The notes under the pieces: model-generated | Database searches by the model: none | Seen by the model: only the letters and a program-made list of their open reading frames with translations | What the model was told of the DNA's origin: nothing | From: Rhizobium oryzicola | GTDB taxonomy: Bacteria > Pseudomonadota > Alphaproteobacteria > Rhizobiales > Rhizobiaceae | Direction: 5' to 3' | NCBI RefSeq assembly: GCF_030504645.1 | Contig: NZ_JAUKWQ010000006.1 | Location: 151,714 to 215,713, forward strand | DNA: 64,000 nucleotides | Part shown: one piece after another, positions 63,882-64,000 of the stretch | How the letters are laid out: every line of letters starts with the position of its first letter | How positions within the stretch are numbered: the stretch's first letter is position 1 | Translations under genes and position numbers: made by a program

Positions 63882-64000
63882 CCGGGTCACTGACGAGGGC
63901 GGCGGCGCTGCTGGCGACGAAGTTCTTCGTTCTAGTGAAATCTCTGGAAATTGGCTGAATGCTGATTGGTGGGCCGGGTTACGGTTTGGCTCTGAGGGGT
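63882..64000 (+). other. Probable 5' leader of an rRNA operon (runs off the edge)
   Basis: The 120 bases after the promoter have no open frame with a ribosome-binding site. They contain GGCGACGAAGTTCTTCG, a perfect small hairpin (CGAAGTTCTTCG), then TTCTAGTGAAATCTC. By my recollection this resembles the sequence before 16S rRNA genes in Rhizobiaceae. The 16S gene would lie outside the window. Confidence 0.5.

Overview
The window looks like chromosomal core DNA of an alphaproteobacterium in the Rhizobiaceae (Rhizobium/Agrobacterium type). Base composition is GC-rich, gene packing is dense, and lineage markers occur together: CpdR, a TIGR02302 low-complexity protein, DUF2125, DUF4167, DUF1178, EI-Ntr (PtsP) beside lysC, and rhizobial GC-rich palindromic intergenic repeats. 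No phage, transposase, plasmid or CRISPR signature was seen. The assignment rests on recognised proteins and gene order, not on a marker search.

Layout. 0-3 kb: a phytase-like esterase cut by the left edge, a P-loop kinase-like protein, the queuosine-precursor transporter yhhQ with a candidate preQ1-I-like pseudoknot over its start codon, a DoxX-family protein and rpmB. 3-12 kb: DUF3108 protein, DMT exporter, cytochrome b561, DUF985 cupin plus gloB, a methyltransferase, hisC-tyrC, palindromic repeats, DUF2125, ChaC and PlsC. 12-16.7 kb: ydcF-like, ftsX, ftsE, hpt, cpdR. 16.7-24 kb: TIGR02302, lysA, lptM-like lipoprotein, argH, tlpA, hbd. 24-32.4 kb: a chemoreceptor, etfAB, cobalamin adenosyltransferase, a small twin-TM protein, an SDR, YihY and GluQ-RS. 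32.3-34.5 kb: AlkA-type glycosylase, HNH protein, dsbB and tRNA-Leu(CAA). 34.5-39.5 kb is the least housekeeping-like part: a secreted RTX/DUF4214 protein, a sensorless AraC regulator, a 0.44 kb gene-free gap, and an acetyltransferase-flippase pair. 39.7-52 kb: secA, parvulin, argJ, GNAT, mutT, an orphan Flp pilin, a methyltransferase, comF, grxC, nitrilase, DUF1178, ubiG and a proline-rich SH3 protein. 52-64 kb: lysC, ptsP, prfA-prmC, DUF4167, clpB, an M23 peptidase, and at the right edge a strong sigma-70 promoter that probably drives an rRNA operon beyond the window.

Functional themes are amino-acid biosynthesis (hisC, tyrC, lysA, argH, argJ, lysC), translation (rpmB, prfA, prmC, tRNA-Leu, GluQ-RS, queuosine uptake), cell envelope and division (ftsEX, plsC, secA, ppiC, dsbB, flippase, M23), redox and thiol handling (tlpA, grxC, gloB, ChaC, etfAB, cytochrome b561) and proteostasis (clpB, cpdR). 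I do not see a clearly new multigene system. The best leads are the start-codon pseudoknot at yhhQ, the heterogeneous segment after tRNA-Leu, the orphan Flp pilin pair, and several unexplained small regulatory structures.
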